Origin: Gambelia wislizenii
Taxonomy: Eukaryota > Chordata > Lepidosauria > Squamata > Crotaphytidae
NCBI GenBank assembly: GCA_030847615.1
Contig: JAUMIR010000001.1
Coordinates: forward strand, 383,948,687-384,012,686
DNA length: 64,000 nucleotides
Reading direction: 5' to 3'
Below are positions 25,501-40,500 of the stretch, in pieces (position 1 is the first letter of the stretch; each line of letters starts with the position of its first letter). The translations under genes were made by a program, and so were the position numbers. The notes below the pieces were generated by a model, which was not told the DNA's origin, did no database searches, and was given only the letters and a program-made list of their open reading frames with translations.

Positions 25501-28500
25501 CAGCTCCTGAAACAGTCAAGCAAGCATAGCACATATCACCACCCATCTTATATTGAGCACTGCAGAAAGCAACCTCAACCTTTGTGAGAAAGCAAACAAA
25601 CCCCAAGAAAACCACTCTGATACCTCCAAAAGAGGGTGTATTTTTTTGGCACATTTCTTCTTAAGGGGGAAAGACAGGAACGGAGGACTGCATGAACAAT
25701 ATATATGGATGGCAAATTGAAAACTAAGAATGTTTCTCCATTGAAAAGGTAGATCTTTTTCTTCCTTTCCAATTTTGTAAACAGAAGTGAGATGCTGGAG
25801 TTAGATGCAGTTTTCTTTTCAGTTTTCAACACTCCTCATCCAACACACATGTGCTTACTTTTTTCATTAATTACTGTCCTCCATGTTTTCAAGTTTTTTA
25901 AAATGCCTTCCCACTTGAAGAAATGTCTCATTTCATTAGTTGCCACTCAAAGCTGCAGAGATTACGTAGACCTGTCTTACCCAAAACAATACTCCAAAGT
26001 ACAACAAGCTTATTTTTCCATAGTCATGTAAGCTCTTCCTTTTAACCAATTCTAGTTCCTAAAATATCAGACCAGACAGTTTAAAAAGAAATGGAAAATA
26101 TTTAATCAACAGTGCTATGTTAGACTTCTGCAAACCAAGATATGCATAATTGTTTTGGTTACATATATACTCAATTTGCTCCTTCTTCCACAATGTATTG
26201 AGTCAAACTAAGAAGGCTCCAATTCACTGTAATGCCCTCTGTTGTTCAAACCAGAAACTATGTTTCATAGAATCATAGATTCATAGAATTGCAGAGTTGG
26301 AAGAGACGACGAGGGCCATCCAGTCCAACCCCCCTGCCACGCAGGAAATCTTGATCAAAGCATCCCCGACAGATGGCCATCCAGCCTCTGTTTAAAGACC
26401 TCCAAGGAAGGAGACCCCACCACGCTCCGAGGGAGTGTGTTCCACTGCCGAACAGCTCTTACTGTCAAAAAGTTCCTCCTCATGTTGAGGTGGAATCTCT
26501 GTTCCTGGAGCTTGCACCCATTGCTCCGTGTTCCAGTCTCTGGAGCAGCAGAAAACAAGCCTGCTCCATCCTCAGCGTGACATCCCTTCAAATACTTAAA
26601 CAGGGCTATCATATCGCCTCTTAACCGTCTTTTTTCCAGGCTAAACATACCCAGCTCCCTAAGTCTCTCCTCATAAGGCATCGTTTCCAGACCTTTCACC
26701 ATTTTAGTCGCCCTTCTCTGGACACGCTCCAATTTGTCAATATCCTTTCTGAATTGTGGTGCCCAGAACTGGACACAGTATTCTAAGTGAGGTCTGACCA
26801 AGGCAGAATAGAGTGGCACTATTACTTCCCTTGATCTAGACACTATACTTCTATTGATACAGCCCAAAATCGCATTGGCCTTTTTAGCTGCCACATCACA
26901 CTGTTGGCTCATGTTCAACTTGTGGTCTACTAGGACTCCTAGATCCCTTTCGCACGTAGTCTCATTCAGCCAGGTCTCTCCCATCCTATATTTATGCATT
27001 TCATTTTTCCGCCCTAAATGCAGTACTTTACATTTCTCCGTATTGAATTTCATTTTGTTAGCTTTGGCCCAGCTCTCCAGTCTATCCAGGTCATTCTGAA
27101 TTTTGATCCTGTCCTCTAGGGTATTAGCTACTCCTCCCAATTTTGTGTCATCTGCAAATTTGATAAGTATGCCCCTAATTCCCTCATCTAAGTCATTGAT
27201 AAAGATGTTGAATAGCACTGGGCCCAGGACAGAACCCTGTGGCACCCCACTGGTCACATCTTTCATGTTTTCCAGCTATGGAACAGCCAAGGATCTTAAA
27301 CCAAACTCAAACTGTGGTTGAAGATCCTGGATCAGCAACCATTAACAGGTAAAACTGGATGTTATAGTTAACTGGTGACTTCCTAACTTTATTTCTTCAC
27401 ACTGTGAAGAGAGGAAAGAAGAGGTTTTGTACACAAATAAAGGGTGTGTAAATATCTTGGCTTATCCAAACGTAACCTTTGTGTTGCCTTGTAGCCAGAT
27501 CACATTGAGGGTGCCAGGGGAGGCTACAGAACAGATTACATATTCCTCTTTGAGGTAACTGCTCAGAGACAAAAGTCTGGTTTCCCCTCCTCACCCCTGC
27601 CCTGTCCCCATCAAGGTTTCCAAGGTGGTTTCTGATATTAGAAACTCTGATCTTGGAGGAGGGGAAGTGTTGGAGGGTGGTGGTGGGTGAAGATGGAGAG
27701 TATTAGGATCCACACCCCACCCAGCCTTAAACTAGAATAGAGACAAATTCCTTGAAATCAGCTCAGTGAAAGGCAAGCTCATGCACCTGTTTTTGGAATA
27801 AAGTAGTTTTTATTGAAGTTATTTGATACATAACATTTTTTTTAAAAAAAAGGATTTAAAAAAAATAATAATCCAAAAACCATTATACAAGGGGTGTGGG
27901 GGAAAGAAAAAAAGAGAAGAAAAAACCAAAAAGTGAAAAGAAAAACAATAAAGTAAAAAAAAATTACACACACACATAGACAAAAAATAATAATAGCTAC
28001 ATTAGTTACAAAACCAATGCAAATATATCCCCCTTACCCCCCACAAAAGAGAAAAAAGGTTGTTCTTCCTGCTTCTCTCAGAGTATACCTTAATGCCCCT
28101 TCTTTTATATAGTATAAGCTTAAAGATGTTTTACTACCTTATAAACTTCCTATTCTGATCAGCCATCAGTAACTATTAAAACTAATATAAATATAAGTAT
28201 ACGTACATACAAATATACTTACAAATTATAGCAATAAATAAATAAATAAATAAATAAAATATAAACAAAATATTCTTTCGATTCTTATCCAGCCTCATCA
28301 ATAAAAATTTACATTAAACAACATTACTTTCTATACCATAAGCTATATAAATCCTTACTTCACATTCTATAACTCAAAAGCTAAACTTATCCTTGTTGAT
28401 TTTTCATAAAGTTTATAAAGGGTCCCCAGGTTTTTTTTAAAAAAAATATCTATTGTATTTCCTTTGATTAAATTGGACAAGTTCTCCATTTCCACCATTT

Positions 28501-31500
28501 TCTCTAACCATTCCATACATTTGGTAATTTATTTGTTTTCCAATGTTTTTGATTTGTGAGGATGGGGTGGGTAAGTATTCAAGTATGCAATTATCAATCA
28601 AAATTACGAAACACAATAGTGATCTTAATGTAATGCTTCTGTCTTGAAATAAATGACTGAAATAAATCTAGAGAAGAAAAACATCTCAAACCTTTCACTT
28701 GGGTGCCTACCTTTCACCACAGGAATAATAAGCAATGATTTTAATATTTGGCTACAGATGTATCTGGAATCCCATATGTTAACCCCATATTAACATATAT
28801 GTACTGATGCCTGAGTTGCAGAAGTTACTTTTCTGAATAGTAACTCCCAGAATCTACCAGCTAGCACAGCCATGGTGGATGAGGGAATTCTGGGTGTTAC
28901 TATCCAAAACATAAACTTCCAAATACTGTTGAGTTGTACTTAATTCTTGAACATTTGCACAACTGTATCTTCTGATGACATGGGTGGATCAACACAGTTC
29001 TGTAATGGTCTGGCACAATTCCATCCTTGTGATAATGGGCTGATATCACAATCCTAAAGAGTGAAAAGCTGTCATACCAAGATATAGGACCAAACTGTTA
29101 AAAGATTTCTAATGTGTAGCTGAATTCTTATGTATTCCCCAACCTCTAAGGGATGTTTGTATTTCAATATTCTGGAAAGTATTCTCTCCTCACCCCCAAT
29201 TACCTGAGTTACTGGATTCTTTCTCTTTTGGGTGCATTTTGCTTCATATTCTGGCCTTAATTGTAGCAGCTGCTGTTCTTCCTCAAAATCAACTAAATCC
29301 CACTCATATTCAAGTCGAGCTTGTCGCCGCTTCCAGAACTCCAAGAAAAGGGTAACTGCAATTGGAGAGTATTAAAGAAAACAAGAACATGGCTTTGGAA
29401 CATGCAGTAGATGCATAAACATAAACACTGACAAATATAAATTCTTTGGGACCAGTTAGGTGTTTATACAGAGTATTAGTTGCATTTTTTTCAAAAAGAA
29501 AACAACATAACATAGTAAAGTTGATCTGGACTCCCTCTGAAGAAGTCTTTACTCGTTTACTCATTCAGAATCGAAGTATAGAATTTATCTCCAATTTTGG
29601 GACCTGGGACAAAAGTTTGGCCAGATTCATGTGCTTGCTTATTTTTGAACACCAAGGGTTGCACACTGAGACCACCTATTCTTAATAATCTTGAGACTAG
29701 AGTAATAAAGAATGCAATTTTTCTTATCCTCAGTGAGAAAAGGTGTTGAGAAAATGGTCTACCTACTAAGAGGGTTTTGTTTGTTTGTTTGTTTTTTGCA
29801 TTTCCAGACTTTTTTTTGGGGGGGGGGATGATTTGGGGGTAAAGCCTTTTTTGAACAAAATCCCAGGAAAATACACTGTCTTAAATCCTGCACTGGACAC
29901 AATGTTACAATGTGCAGCTATGCTCCAACTCCCAATCCAACTCTCACAAACACACTGTAAAAAACCTAGGAACTGAGTTTGTGGCCCTGGCAAGTGGGGC
30001 ACTGCCAGATTGCTGACCAGCTTGCTGACACGAGGAGGCTGGATGCATCACCCTTCAGTTATCCACTTGCCAGGATAACTTTCGTATGACTGTGTAGAAA
30101 ATGTAACATTCTTTTTGCGCCCTTGCTTAGTAAGTTTAGGAAATTCCTTGCATGCTTAAGTTCCTACCCCCCCTTCTCATCTCAGGCTATCTTAGCCATT
30201 TGGAGCTATGGGGTAAACATTGAGTCATTCATCACATGGCCTCCTAATTTAAATGTTTTATGATGCTTTGGAGATTTTCAGACACCTCTTTCAGCGTCTT
30301 GCCGTGCAAGCTGCCTCCGGAGCAGTAACGAGGCTGCTGCGTGGCATGGGGGTCCATTTTGGACGATGCCATTTCTCTCTCGGTGTCGTCCGTGACTGTT
30401 GCGGCTAGCACTGGAGGTGGCTGCGCTGTTTTTTACTCACGGACAACTTCCGTGAGTGAAAAACAGCGTGGCAGCCTCCAATGCTAGCCGCAACAGTCAC
30501 AGATGATGCCGAGAGAGAAACAGTGTCGTCCAAAATGGACTCCTTGCCGCGCAGCAGCCTTGTTACTGCTCCAGAGGCTGCTTGCGTGACAAGACGCTGA
30601 AAGAGGCGTCTGAAAATCTCCTTTGTCTCTTCTTGGGGTTTTGCAGCTTCTTCATGAGGCTTCACTTCCCTTTTTCTCCCCTTTCTACCAGGCATCTAAT
30701 GAAGAAGAGAGATGAGCTCTTGCTTACCTACAAACACCTCTTTTTCTGAGGAAATAGGGATATTGCTGCTGTAATACTTAGAAACTTCTGATTTGATTAT
30801 CCTAAACTGAATCCCCCAGATTGGGTGAGTTTACTACCCTGAACTGTAATCCTCTTAGTTAGTTAAGGACCTAGATTTGTTTTGAATATGTAGATTAAGA
30901 TTGCTATACCTTCAGTAAACTTTTTGGTATGTATTTTTAGCAAACGTCTTTATTGTCCTTGATTTGTCTGCTTGACTTTAATGCTGAGTGACTCAGAACA
31001 CATACAAATGCAAATTGAGCTTGGTCAGTCTTCCCTAGTTTAACTCTGCTTACTTTAAAAGAAACTTTTCTTAAGAAGAAACATTTGTTTCCTGCATGGC
31101 AGGAGGTTGGACTGGATGGCCCTTGTGGTCTCTTCCAATTCTACAATTCTATGATTCTAAGATATTCCTAAAGGGCTTGCTCCCTGGAATCTTTAATAAA
31201 ATTTTAATTTTTATACTCATACACCCCAACAGGCTGTCTAGATCTTAAGGTGGTTGGGGGAGGAGGCATATGCAGACATAGCAATGGTGCCACAATCATA
31301 AATGTCAATACCAAACAGTTATGAGGTTGTAAGCTTACAACCTTGTAACTGCTTAACATGATACCAGCTACTGTTTCCTGTGCAAACACAAAATCAATTT
31401 TTTTTATCAAAAATGCTAAATTATTTTTTTTTTAATGTGCAGACTCTTAAAATCTCAACCAGCAAAGGGATGTTGTACCACCTTTGAGACTAACTTGAGA

Positions 31501-34500
31501 GAGAGAAATTGTAGCATAAGCTTCTGTAAATTTAGTCTACTTCCTCAGATGCTGGACTGAACTGGTGCCCAGGAGCATACCTTATAAGCAGGCTGTTGAA
31601 TAGCCATATAAATGCAAAACTAGTGTAATGATGAGGTGACTAATTAGTTGAGGGATAAAGGAAAAAGGAAATATGTAAACTAAGGGCAGGGTGAGTGGAT
31701 GACCATATAAATGTTGGAGGAAGTTGTGGACTGTAGTGTGATGCTGGTCCAAGAGCACCCTTGGAAACAGGGGTGTTAACTAGTGTTATGATATGCATAG
31801 TGACCCAGGAAACCACTGTCTCTGTTCAACCACTGTTCATGGATTGGAATTTGTGGATGTGTTCTAATTCAGCTCTTTCTCTTTCCAATCTTCCCTTGTA
31901 GTTTTTTGTTGTTGTTGTTGAAGTACAGCTACCCTGAGGTCAGAGATAGAATGCCCAGGATGACAGAAGTGTTCTGCAACTGGTTTTTGTGTATTCCCAT
32001 TCCTAATGTCTGATTTGTGTCCATTTATTTTCTGGTGCAGAGATGGCACAGTCAGTGAGGCGAAAACATCTGAAATTATTCATTCTTAAATGAGAATGTA
32101 ATAAGTGAAGATTGACATTACTATTGGGAACCCTATTTAGCCCCACAGAAACTAAATTAATCATTACTAAATGGCCACATTGTATCCAGTTACACTAAAG
32201 CATGACAAAGTTCCTTTGGATCTAACCAATGAACTGCTGTAAAGAGATATATTTGGTTGGGACTTGACTACAGGCAAGATTTGCCTCATCTATACGTAGA
32301 GTCTCTGCCTTTTCAGAGTTTCTGATCATCTGGTATCGATTTCAACCTATTTTTGTGGGCATCTGAATAGGGCTTATACATTAAGGATTGGTTACAAAGG
32401 TATGGATCAGAGCTGCTCTTCTGCAAATGGAAGGGTCTTGGTTCAGCAGAAACGCAAATATACTCACCCCAGATGCCCATAAAAATTGCAAAAAAGAGGG
32501 TCGCCACATTGTCAAACAAATGGGAGTACTGAAACAGAAACACAAATAATTGTTTGAAAAAAGCAATACCAGAAAATATGAGCATATCTTCTTTAAAAAA
32601 ACAAAACCTTCAGAAATTAATACTGACCTGTGAAGATTCACATGTGGAGTTAAGTCTCCAGTAGTCACATTTTTTATCACATAGTGGGCACATTATAATT
32701 TCTCCCCCAATATTGGAGTCACAAATTTCTTGGCTGAAAAGGACAAACAAGAATGTCTTACATTTAATTTCTGCAGGATTACAGATAAATGGTGCTTTCT
32801 CACAAATATACTATTACTTTATACAAGAATATGATATGAACCACATCTCTCTCCTTCCGTGCAAAATTATAGGCAGTGTTGTGCTCAAGATATGATAAAC
32901 ACATTTTAGCAACTGGATTATATGTTTGACCTGTCTGGCATGGGAGATCCTACTGGTGGCTATTATGCCACTGCCAGCATAGCTCACCAGCACTGAGGCC
33001 ATGTTATTGCGAATACAGCTGCGCTGGGCAGGGCACATTTCTAGGATGGAGGACCATCACCTCCCAAAAGAGTACTCTACGGTGAACTTGCCATGGGTCA
33101 GTGTAAGAGGGGCGGTCCAAAAAAGCAATACAAGGACTCCCTGAAACAACATCTCAAGCTTGGCCAAATTGATCACCGACAATGGTCCACCCTGGCCTCA
33201 CATCGGGAGGCATGGAGACACACTATCCACAATGCTGCAGCATTATTTGAGAACTCATGCCAAGCAAGTCTTGAAGAGAAATGACAACGCAGAAAGAATC
33301 ACAACTTGGAAACATCACCCAAGGAGACCTTCTGCTGTGCTTTCTGCAACCGGGCTTGTTTATCTCGGATTGGCCTTTTTAGTCATCAGCGTGCTTGCAG
33401 AAAGCGCGGGATGAGTCCTTCCTGAATCTTTGTTTGCAAAGAAAAGCCAGAGAGAGGGAATATGTTTGACCTAATGTATCTAGAAAGCAGCTTATAGACC
33501 CAGGCAGTAACTTCACACAGTGTGAAAAATTAGTTTAAAAATGAAAACAGATCCAAAAAAAGCAAACAGTGGACAGGATAGGACAGCTTTCACCAGACAA
33601 TGGTCATAAATTGACTTGCCAGCTATACTTACCTGCTCATATTTTCATTCATTGTAAAGGCCCCATACAGAAAACAAATTAAACCAACAACAGCTGCAAA
33701 GAAGAGCATCTCAGTGTAGAAACCCAGCCAAGCAAAATAGATTCCAATTCTCTCTCCATAGTACTTCCTGCAGGAAAATCATGTAGTGAAATAAGGAAAT
33801 GCAAGAGGTAGTCAGCATCCTTTGAAAAGAATGCAAAAAGGATGACTGCTAATAAAGATAAGTGGTTACATTTGTATTTAATGCTACTAGGCAAACTTCA
33901 AAGGACTGGTAGTAAGTTTACTGTAATACAATCCTAAATGCAGGCATACCTCAGTTAACAAAGCTTATGACAAAGAAGCTCCTTTTGACAATGGATTTTT
34001 ACAGGAGCCACACACCCACCCCCTCTCCTTATCTTCTTTCTAGCTGGAAGTTTTTATGCAGCATTGGCACTGGGAGGATGGTGACAGAGGGCTGGAGAAA
34101 GACAGACTTTCAGTGTTGGGTTGGAGAAGAATGCCTGCAGTAAACAATGCAATAAAGCTTGACCTGAGAAAGAATGGGGTTCTACTCTAGGTGATCCTAT
34201 TGTAGCTGTGTGTGCTTATGTACAACAGGCAAGGTAAACAGCTACCCCCCCCCCCAAATCACTTACTCAGCATGTGTGGGGAGCAAAACAGAGAAAAGGG
34301 GAAAGCAGATTAGCGTACCTCACCAGCTACCTCCTAACATATTAAAAAAAAAAATAGGTATATAAGTTTGGCCATCAAAATGGAAACCATAAGTTGAGGC
34401 TGAGGAAAGTAAATAATAATAATAATAATAATAATAATAATTCCTGAATGCATTTTGGAAGAAGTTTTCAAGTGGTCTCTAGAAGGTTCAAAATGTTTTT

Positions 34501-37500
34501 GCTTTCTTATGCAAGGCTTAACTGACCTGATTGCTTCATTTCACATGTGCATAATGTTAGTTTTGAATAATAAAAAGTTTGCTGAAACATGTTGAACTGC
34601 TCTTCTTTTTTTGTGGTGTAGGAACTTATCCCTGTTTTTTCCATGTTATTTCTACCTCTGGTACCAAGGTTTCTGTTAAAGTAGTAAAGCCCAGGAACAC
34701 ATCTACATTGATAAGTGAGGTACACCTGTATAGCTAGGGAACTAACACTTCACAGGGTGCGGCTATACGATCATAAAAAAATCCGTATGGGGGGCAAAAA
34801 ATACGAACAGCCTGTCATTCGTATGCATACGAACCGGCTATACGATTTTTTAAACCCCCTAAACTCCGTATGACTCCCTCTTCCCGAAGCTGGCTGGAGC
34901 GAGCAAACCAAGCAGCAGTTTTAAATCTCCCACTGCTTTTTTTTTTTTAAAAAAGGTTCCTGGTTTGCAGACATTCGGTTTTCCGTATTTACAATATAAA
35001 ATAAAAATAAATAAACATATAAATTCACGGACTTACCGGACGCTCGCTAGCCAGGAAACCAACATGGCGGCTGCTCCCAATTTCCCTCCGTGCTAGCCCC
35101 GCCCCCTCTACTCAGCCAGCCAATCAGATTACACAGCCTGTTCGTATGTGTGCGAACGGACCGTACAGACCCGTCGGCCATCCGAACGGCGTACGGATTT
35201 CTCTTCACGATCCGCTTTCCCTCCCGAACACCGCGTGTGCGTATTTCAGGGTGGAAAACCGCCCCCCCTTTTGCATTCGTGTGCATCTGAACAGCCGTTT
35301 GTACGGAAGTGCGAACTTTTGCATGCCGTACGTATTATTTAAATCGTGTAGATGGGACCACAGTAAGTGAGAAAGATATTTGTTATATAATTACTTAAAG
35401 AGCATAACTAGTTTCCACTGACATGTTGCCCAGCCATACAGGATTCTCCCTCTCCTTACCTTCTGCTTTACTGTCTACATTATGGGAGAAATATAGCCAA
35501 CAACAATACACTAGCATCAGCAAAAGAACACCCTCAGAATGAGCTGAGCAAAAATAAGACTATATGGCATTATACTACTGTAAGTCAAACAGGAAGTCAC
35601 TACAGCTAAACACCAGATAAAAGGGCCCCAGGAAATCAAAGCAGTTTTACACCTATTGTTCAACAAATGATGATGCAGTATTTTGGATTATTTGTGAAGT
35701 AAAACTGGCTCTGTCATGACTGTATGATATAGATATGATATGATATGATATGATATGTAGAGACAGCATAAATGCTTGCCCTGTGGTGATCCCAAAAGCT
35801 AGGATCCAAAAGTGACTTCCCACTGATGAAAATAGAGAAGGATGGCTTACTCTCTCTCCTGACAGTCCTAAAAATCTGCTCTCAATTGCTGGAAAAACAT
35901 CTGGAACAGATATTTTGGGTTGTACAGGAGGCTGTGGGGGAGGAAAGAGGAAGAGATTCCTATTGCACTGGTGGAGATACACCACTCCTCAGTGTATCAT
36001 GGCTAGTGCAACCATGAATTTAGCACATTATCTCTTGGCAATACATTTAATAAAATTCTACCTATTTTTTAATTAAAAAAACATTCCAGTGCAGGTCCAA
36101 TGTATCTAACCCTATTTTATTAAGCCTTTTATGCAGTTTCATTACACCAATGAATCATTTTTAAAAATGAATATTAAGATATATAGCACAGAGCAACCCC
36201 CCCAATCTCCATAAACATCAAAATGCAAAACTCTCACCTGATAAGATCCAAAGGCTGTTCTTTGAAAAACCGAGGAAACCTTGCCCACTCCCTGTACAGT
36301 GTGTATCTCTCATTTTCACACTTCGGATCGTTTGCCTTCCTCCAGTACTGACACTGTATCAGTGAACAATTAAATAAAAGAAGAGACAGAACAGAAGAGT
36401 AAATGACAACATATGTTCTGAAATATCAGTTTGTTTCAAATACCAGGAGGATGGAAATGACAGATAGGTAGGCAGAGAGAATGACAAGGGACAGACAGAT
36501 TTCAGTGTGTTTCTTTGAATCTAACAGGTTGTATGGAGGGGAAGAGTTAAGTAACATTTAGCTGTGTGTTCACAGTACGTTTTTAATAAGAATTATGTGC
36601 CAGATTAGAAATGTGAAGGCCTGGGGGGAAATGGAAAAATTGGTAATGAAGAAACTATTTTTAATGTAAAAATCTCAGAGGCAGCAAAATAGGAAAAAAA
36701 AAAAAAAAAGGATAACGGAATATTTTCTTTCAGAATGATCACAAAAATTTTTGACAAGGTGTTCACATAAAGTTAGGTCCGGAAATAATTGGACACTGAC
36801 ACAAATGATGTTATTTTGGCTGTTTTCTCCAATTATCAGGCAGTAGCCATTGCGATCAACTGGGGGGGGGGCTGTTCTCCTGTTGATCAGGAAGCAGCTG
36901 ACGATTACTACCACCCCTTGTATGAGCAATCTTCAGTCTGAGGGGATTTTGTGATAGGAACCCTGCTGCTGCCTGTCACACTAGAGATCGCTCATGAGAA
37001 GAGGAAGGAATGTCAATCAGCCACTTCCTGATCGATAGCGAAACAGACCTCTGTCAACCACAATGTTTGCTGACTATTATATACATAGCTATGTAACTAA
37101 GGTGGTTACGTATTCATAACTGCCTTAGTGAACTCCAGCATATGAATTTTACATTCCAAAAAACCCGAAACAAAATGATTTACAATCTATAAATGAGGTT
37201 CATATGACTTTTTTCAATTTTCTCTAAATTTCCTTTTTTCTTAAAAAAAAAAAAATCCAAAGAAAAAAGCCCCCCCCCCCACACACACAACTTCAAAACT
37301 TCCAAAACGTTTATATCTCCAACCCTGATGCAGAAAGAAAAACATGAACTGACTAAGTGAAGTGCTTACTGTATGCCAGCAGAGGGCACTGTGACATAAG
37401 AGTCTAATCTAACATTGTTACATTGTCCCCCTTAATATTACAGGCCCCATATCCACTGATTCATTATCCACTGATTCAATTATCCATGGGACACAAAACA

Positions 37501-40500
37501 GCATACCTACCATAGTCTTCCTAGAAAATGTGTCCTCTCTAGCCATTTTCTAGGTCCTCCAAGCCAACTCTATTGTATTTTAAACCAGAAGTCCCATTGT
37601 TTTCAATGGTGCTCACTATTATCCATGGTTTTTGGTATCCACACACCCCCACGAACCAATCCACAGCAGATATGGGGGTCCTACTGTATAGCAGTACTGT
37701 GATAAACATTCTCTCTCCTCTTCCTGTTTTCACTTCTGCAGCCTGCACAAGTTCTGTCTTAGCTTCGCTAAATGCCTTCATATATATGTGTTATAAGCCA
37801 TTTGTACAATAGTCACAATTACAGAGAACTGCAGGTGTTAAATCTAGTACTAACCAGAGCATATATAGTGTCGATTAAAAACTGAGATGGTGAGATTTCT
37901 TTTGGAAAACCAGAAAGTTTTAGGACATGAACAACTGAAAGAACAGATGACTAAGTTACCTACATCATGAAGAGGGTAAGCAGCAGTGTATGTGCCATTA
38001 TTTAGTAATCTTTTGATGCCAAACTTTTTCTTGCCTTCTTCGGTTCCATAAGGACATCTTGTTAAAATATAGAAAACCTAAAAGAAGGAATAAAGCTCAA
38101 AACGCAGCTTAAAGTTGGTACTTTCCCTACCAAATGATATGTACAGCACTTCACTGCCATATAGGAATATGAAACACCTTTCTCCTCTTCTTCACACTCC
38201 AAAAATAGGTATGTCATACAATTAAAGGCATTTTGAATGTTAAACTGGCAAACTATTTCATTTACATGTTAAAATATTTCTATATAAGGTTTAGAGGGAT
38301 GGAGAAAGATCTTGAGTGAAGGCAACCACTTTGCATAATGAAAATGTGTGTGATATGCTATGTCTTTCTGTGTGTCTTGACCAAAAAAGCCATTTCCCAT
38401 TAACTTTATGAAATGTTGGATGCAAGTTCTACCCCTTCATTTTTTATTATTTTAAATATATATTTTTTACTCTGGCCCAATGTAGCAGAGACTAAATCTC
38501 TTTTGTAAACACAGAAATTGCACAGACCATCTGTTTGGTCAAAGAGGGAAACTGTGGACAGGTAGTTGAAGACAGGTGGTCTTGGTGCCCCCTTCTGAAC
38601 CATCAGTTGCTAGGGGTGTAGCCTCTAAAAGTCTCTGCATGCCCAGGTTGGTCTGCTAGACCAAATGGAAAGTTTTGTGAGCAGGAAGTCAACAGGAACA
38701 GGACATCTGAATTTTATGGAAATTCATGAGCTAACTAAAGTTGATATCTTTCCATCACGACTTTTGTTCCACCTTCGTAACACATTTTTATATGTGAAAA
38801 TTAAAACAATGCATGGGGTATCGCCCTCCATCAGCAAAATGCTGATGTAGCTGACATACAGACTTTTTTCTTTGCTAAATCAAAAGTACTTTGGGAAGCA
38901 GATAAGGTTCTGTTCCACAACGCTAGCAATCTGACTGATACACTGGAGTGCTTGGCAAATCTGCAGTGTAAGTTCTAGTTTCTTACTAGAAGATTTTAAT
39001 TGTACCAATTAAATCTATTAAATACACACTATACCAATTAGCTGATCAATGCTGGCAGCTGCTTCCCAAATTCATAATTGTGCATAGCAGGATATGCACA
39101 CATGCACATGCACAGAACATACATAGCAAGTTTCATACAAGAACAGTGGTTTCATAAGGAAATATGAAGTGGCTGGTAGCAAAGCTGCTACGGGGAAAAG
39201 TTGTGGGCCTACAGAAACATCTTATAACTCCATCTATGGAGTGAGATATTGTGAAGTGAGATAAGGCTGTGTCTCTACTGTCGTACAATACTCCCAAAGA
39301 TGGATATATGTAAGATATTTGTTTATGTGCTCCAAGTACATGAATATATACTGTAGGTTCAGAAACGAAATGGCATTATGTAGTGGTTGGAGTGTTGGGC
39401 CAGGATTCTAGAGGATCACGGTTTGAATCCCTCAACCTGCTGGGTGATCTTAGGCCTCACACTTTCTCAGCTTTAGAGAAAAGCAATGGTAAACCTCCTC
39501 TGAATAAACCAATTCAACGAACGAGTAGACTCATTCAGTCAATTGTTGAATGGTGAGTCAACATACAGGTAATGCCGACTGATTCAATGAATCTCCCCTA
39601 GCAAAGGCTAACAACAGAATTTAGACTTATATGTGTTAGAACTACACACAAAACAAAACTACTCACAATTCTGTTCCTGACAGATGGGGAGAAAAATGTA
39701 TTTTCATCATCAATGAGGTAGAGTTCCTGTCTTTCCTTGCTAAATGGAGCAGTAAAGTAGTCTGGTTCTGGATGCATCACAATCTCAGGTAGTCTAAATG
39801 GCCAAAATAACCACTCAAAGGGGTTTTCTACAGCACAAGGGATATCATTTTCCTTGATGGGCACTTTGATGTTCAGCACTTCAGCATATGTGGTCAGAAC
39901 CTCCCATGGTGCATGTATCTTCACAAAGTATGTTTTGCCATTTTCAGATTCCTGCAATGAAAAGGCAATGTCTGGTGTTAAACGGTTTCAGGTCTGTTTC
40001 CTCCGCCCCCAACTATAAAATATACCATGTGAGAGAGCTATAATCAGTCTCTGCTCCACAGTACATATGCACACACAGTGTTCTACTCAGCCTGGGCTCA
40101 TCTATATGAGCCCAACAATCCCCGGAGTGATCCGCAGTAGAGGCAAGTCACAGCATCTGTAACTTGTCTTAATGGTCTTACAGCTTCCTTAAACTTTGTG
40201 TGCCGTCTATTCAAGATGGTGACCATAAGTGAATTACTCACATTTTAAAATCTGCCACCACTGAACTTTTTTTAAAAAAAACAAACCTATTTCCATGGTG
40301 TGCATAAGCAATATTTCAACTTTACACAAAAAAAGAAAAAAAGAGGGGAAAAAATGACACCCTGTTTTATTGTTTTAGTGATTGATCACTAAGGCTACAA
40401 TCCAACATGGCAGCAATGGGTGCTTACCCTGCTAGCATGCCCTGTCCCCTGCCCTCATCCAGCCAATCAGTTTGCATTTCCTCTCTTATGGGAAAGCGAT

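Noticed and set aside
30405..30695. 96-codon basic frame
   Set aside because: It lies in the arm of the palindromic element and extends into its flank, with no partner domain.
35146..35370. A conserved protein encoded by the inverted-repeat transposon
   Set aside because: Both copies keep a similar ~70-codon frame, but it runs opposite to the promoter-like module, has no known domain, and two similar CpG-rich copies would share open frames by descent alone.
35725..35757. CRISPR-like short regular repeats
   Set aside because: This is a simple pentanucleotide tract without spacers. The other regular tracts in the window are ordinary microsatellites.
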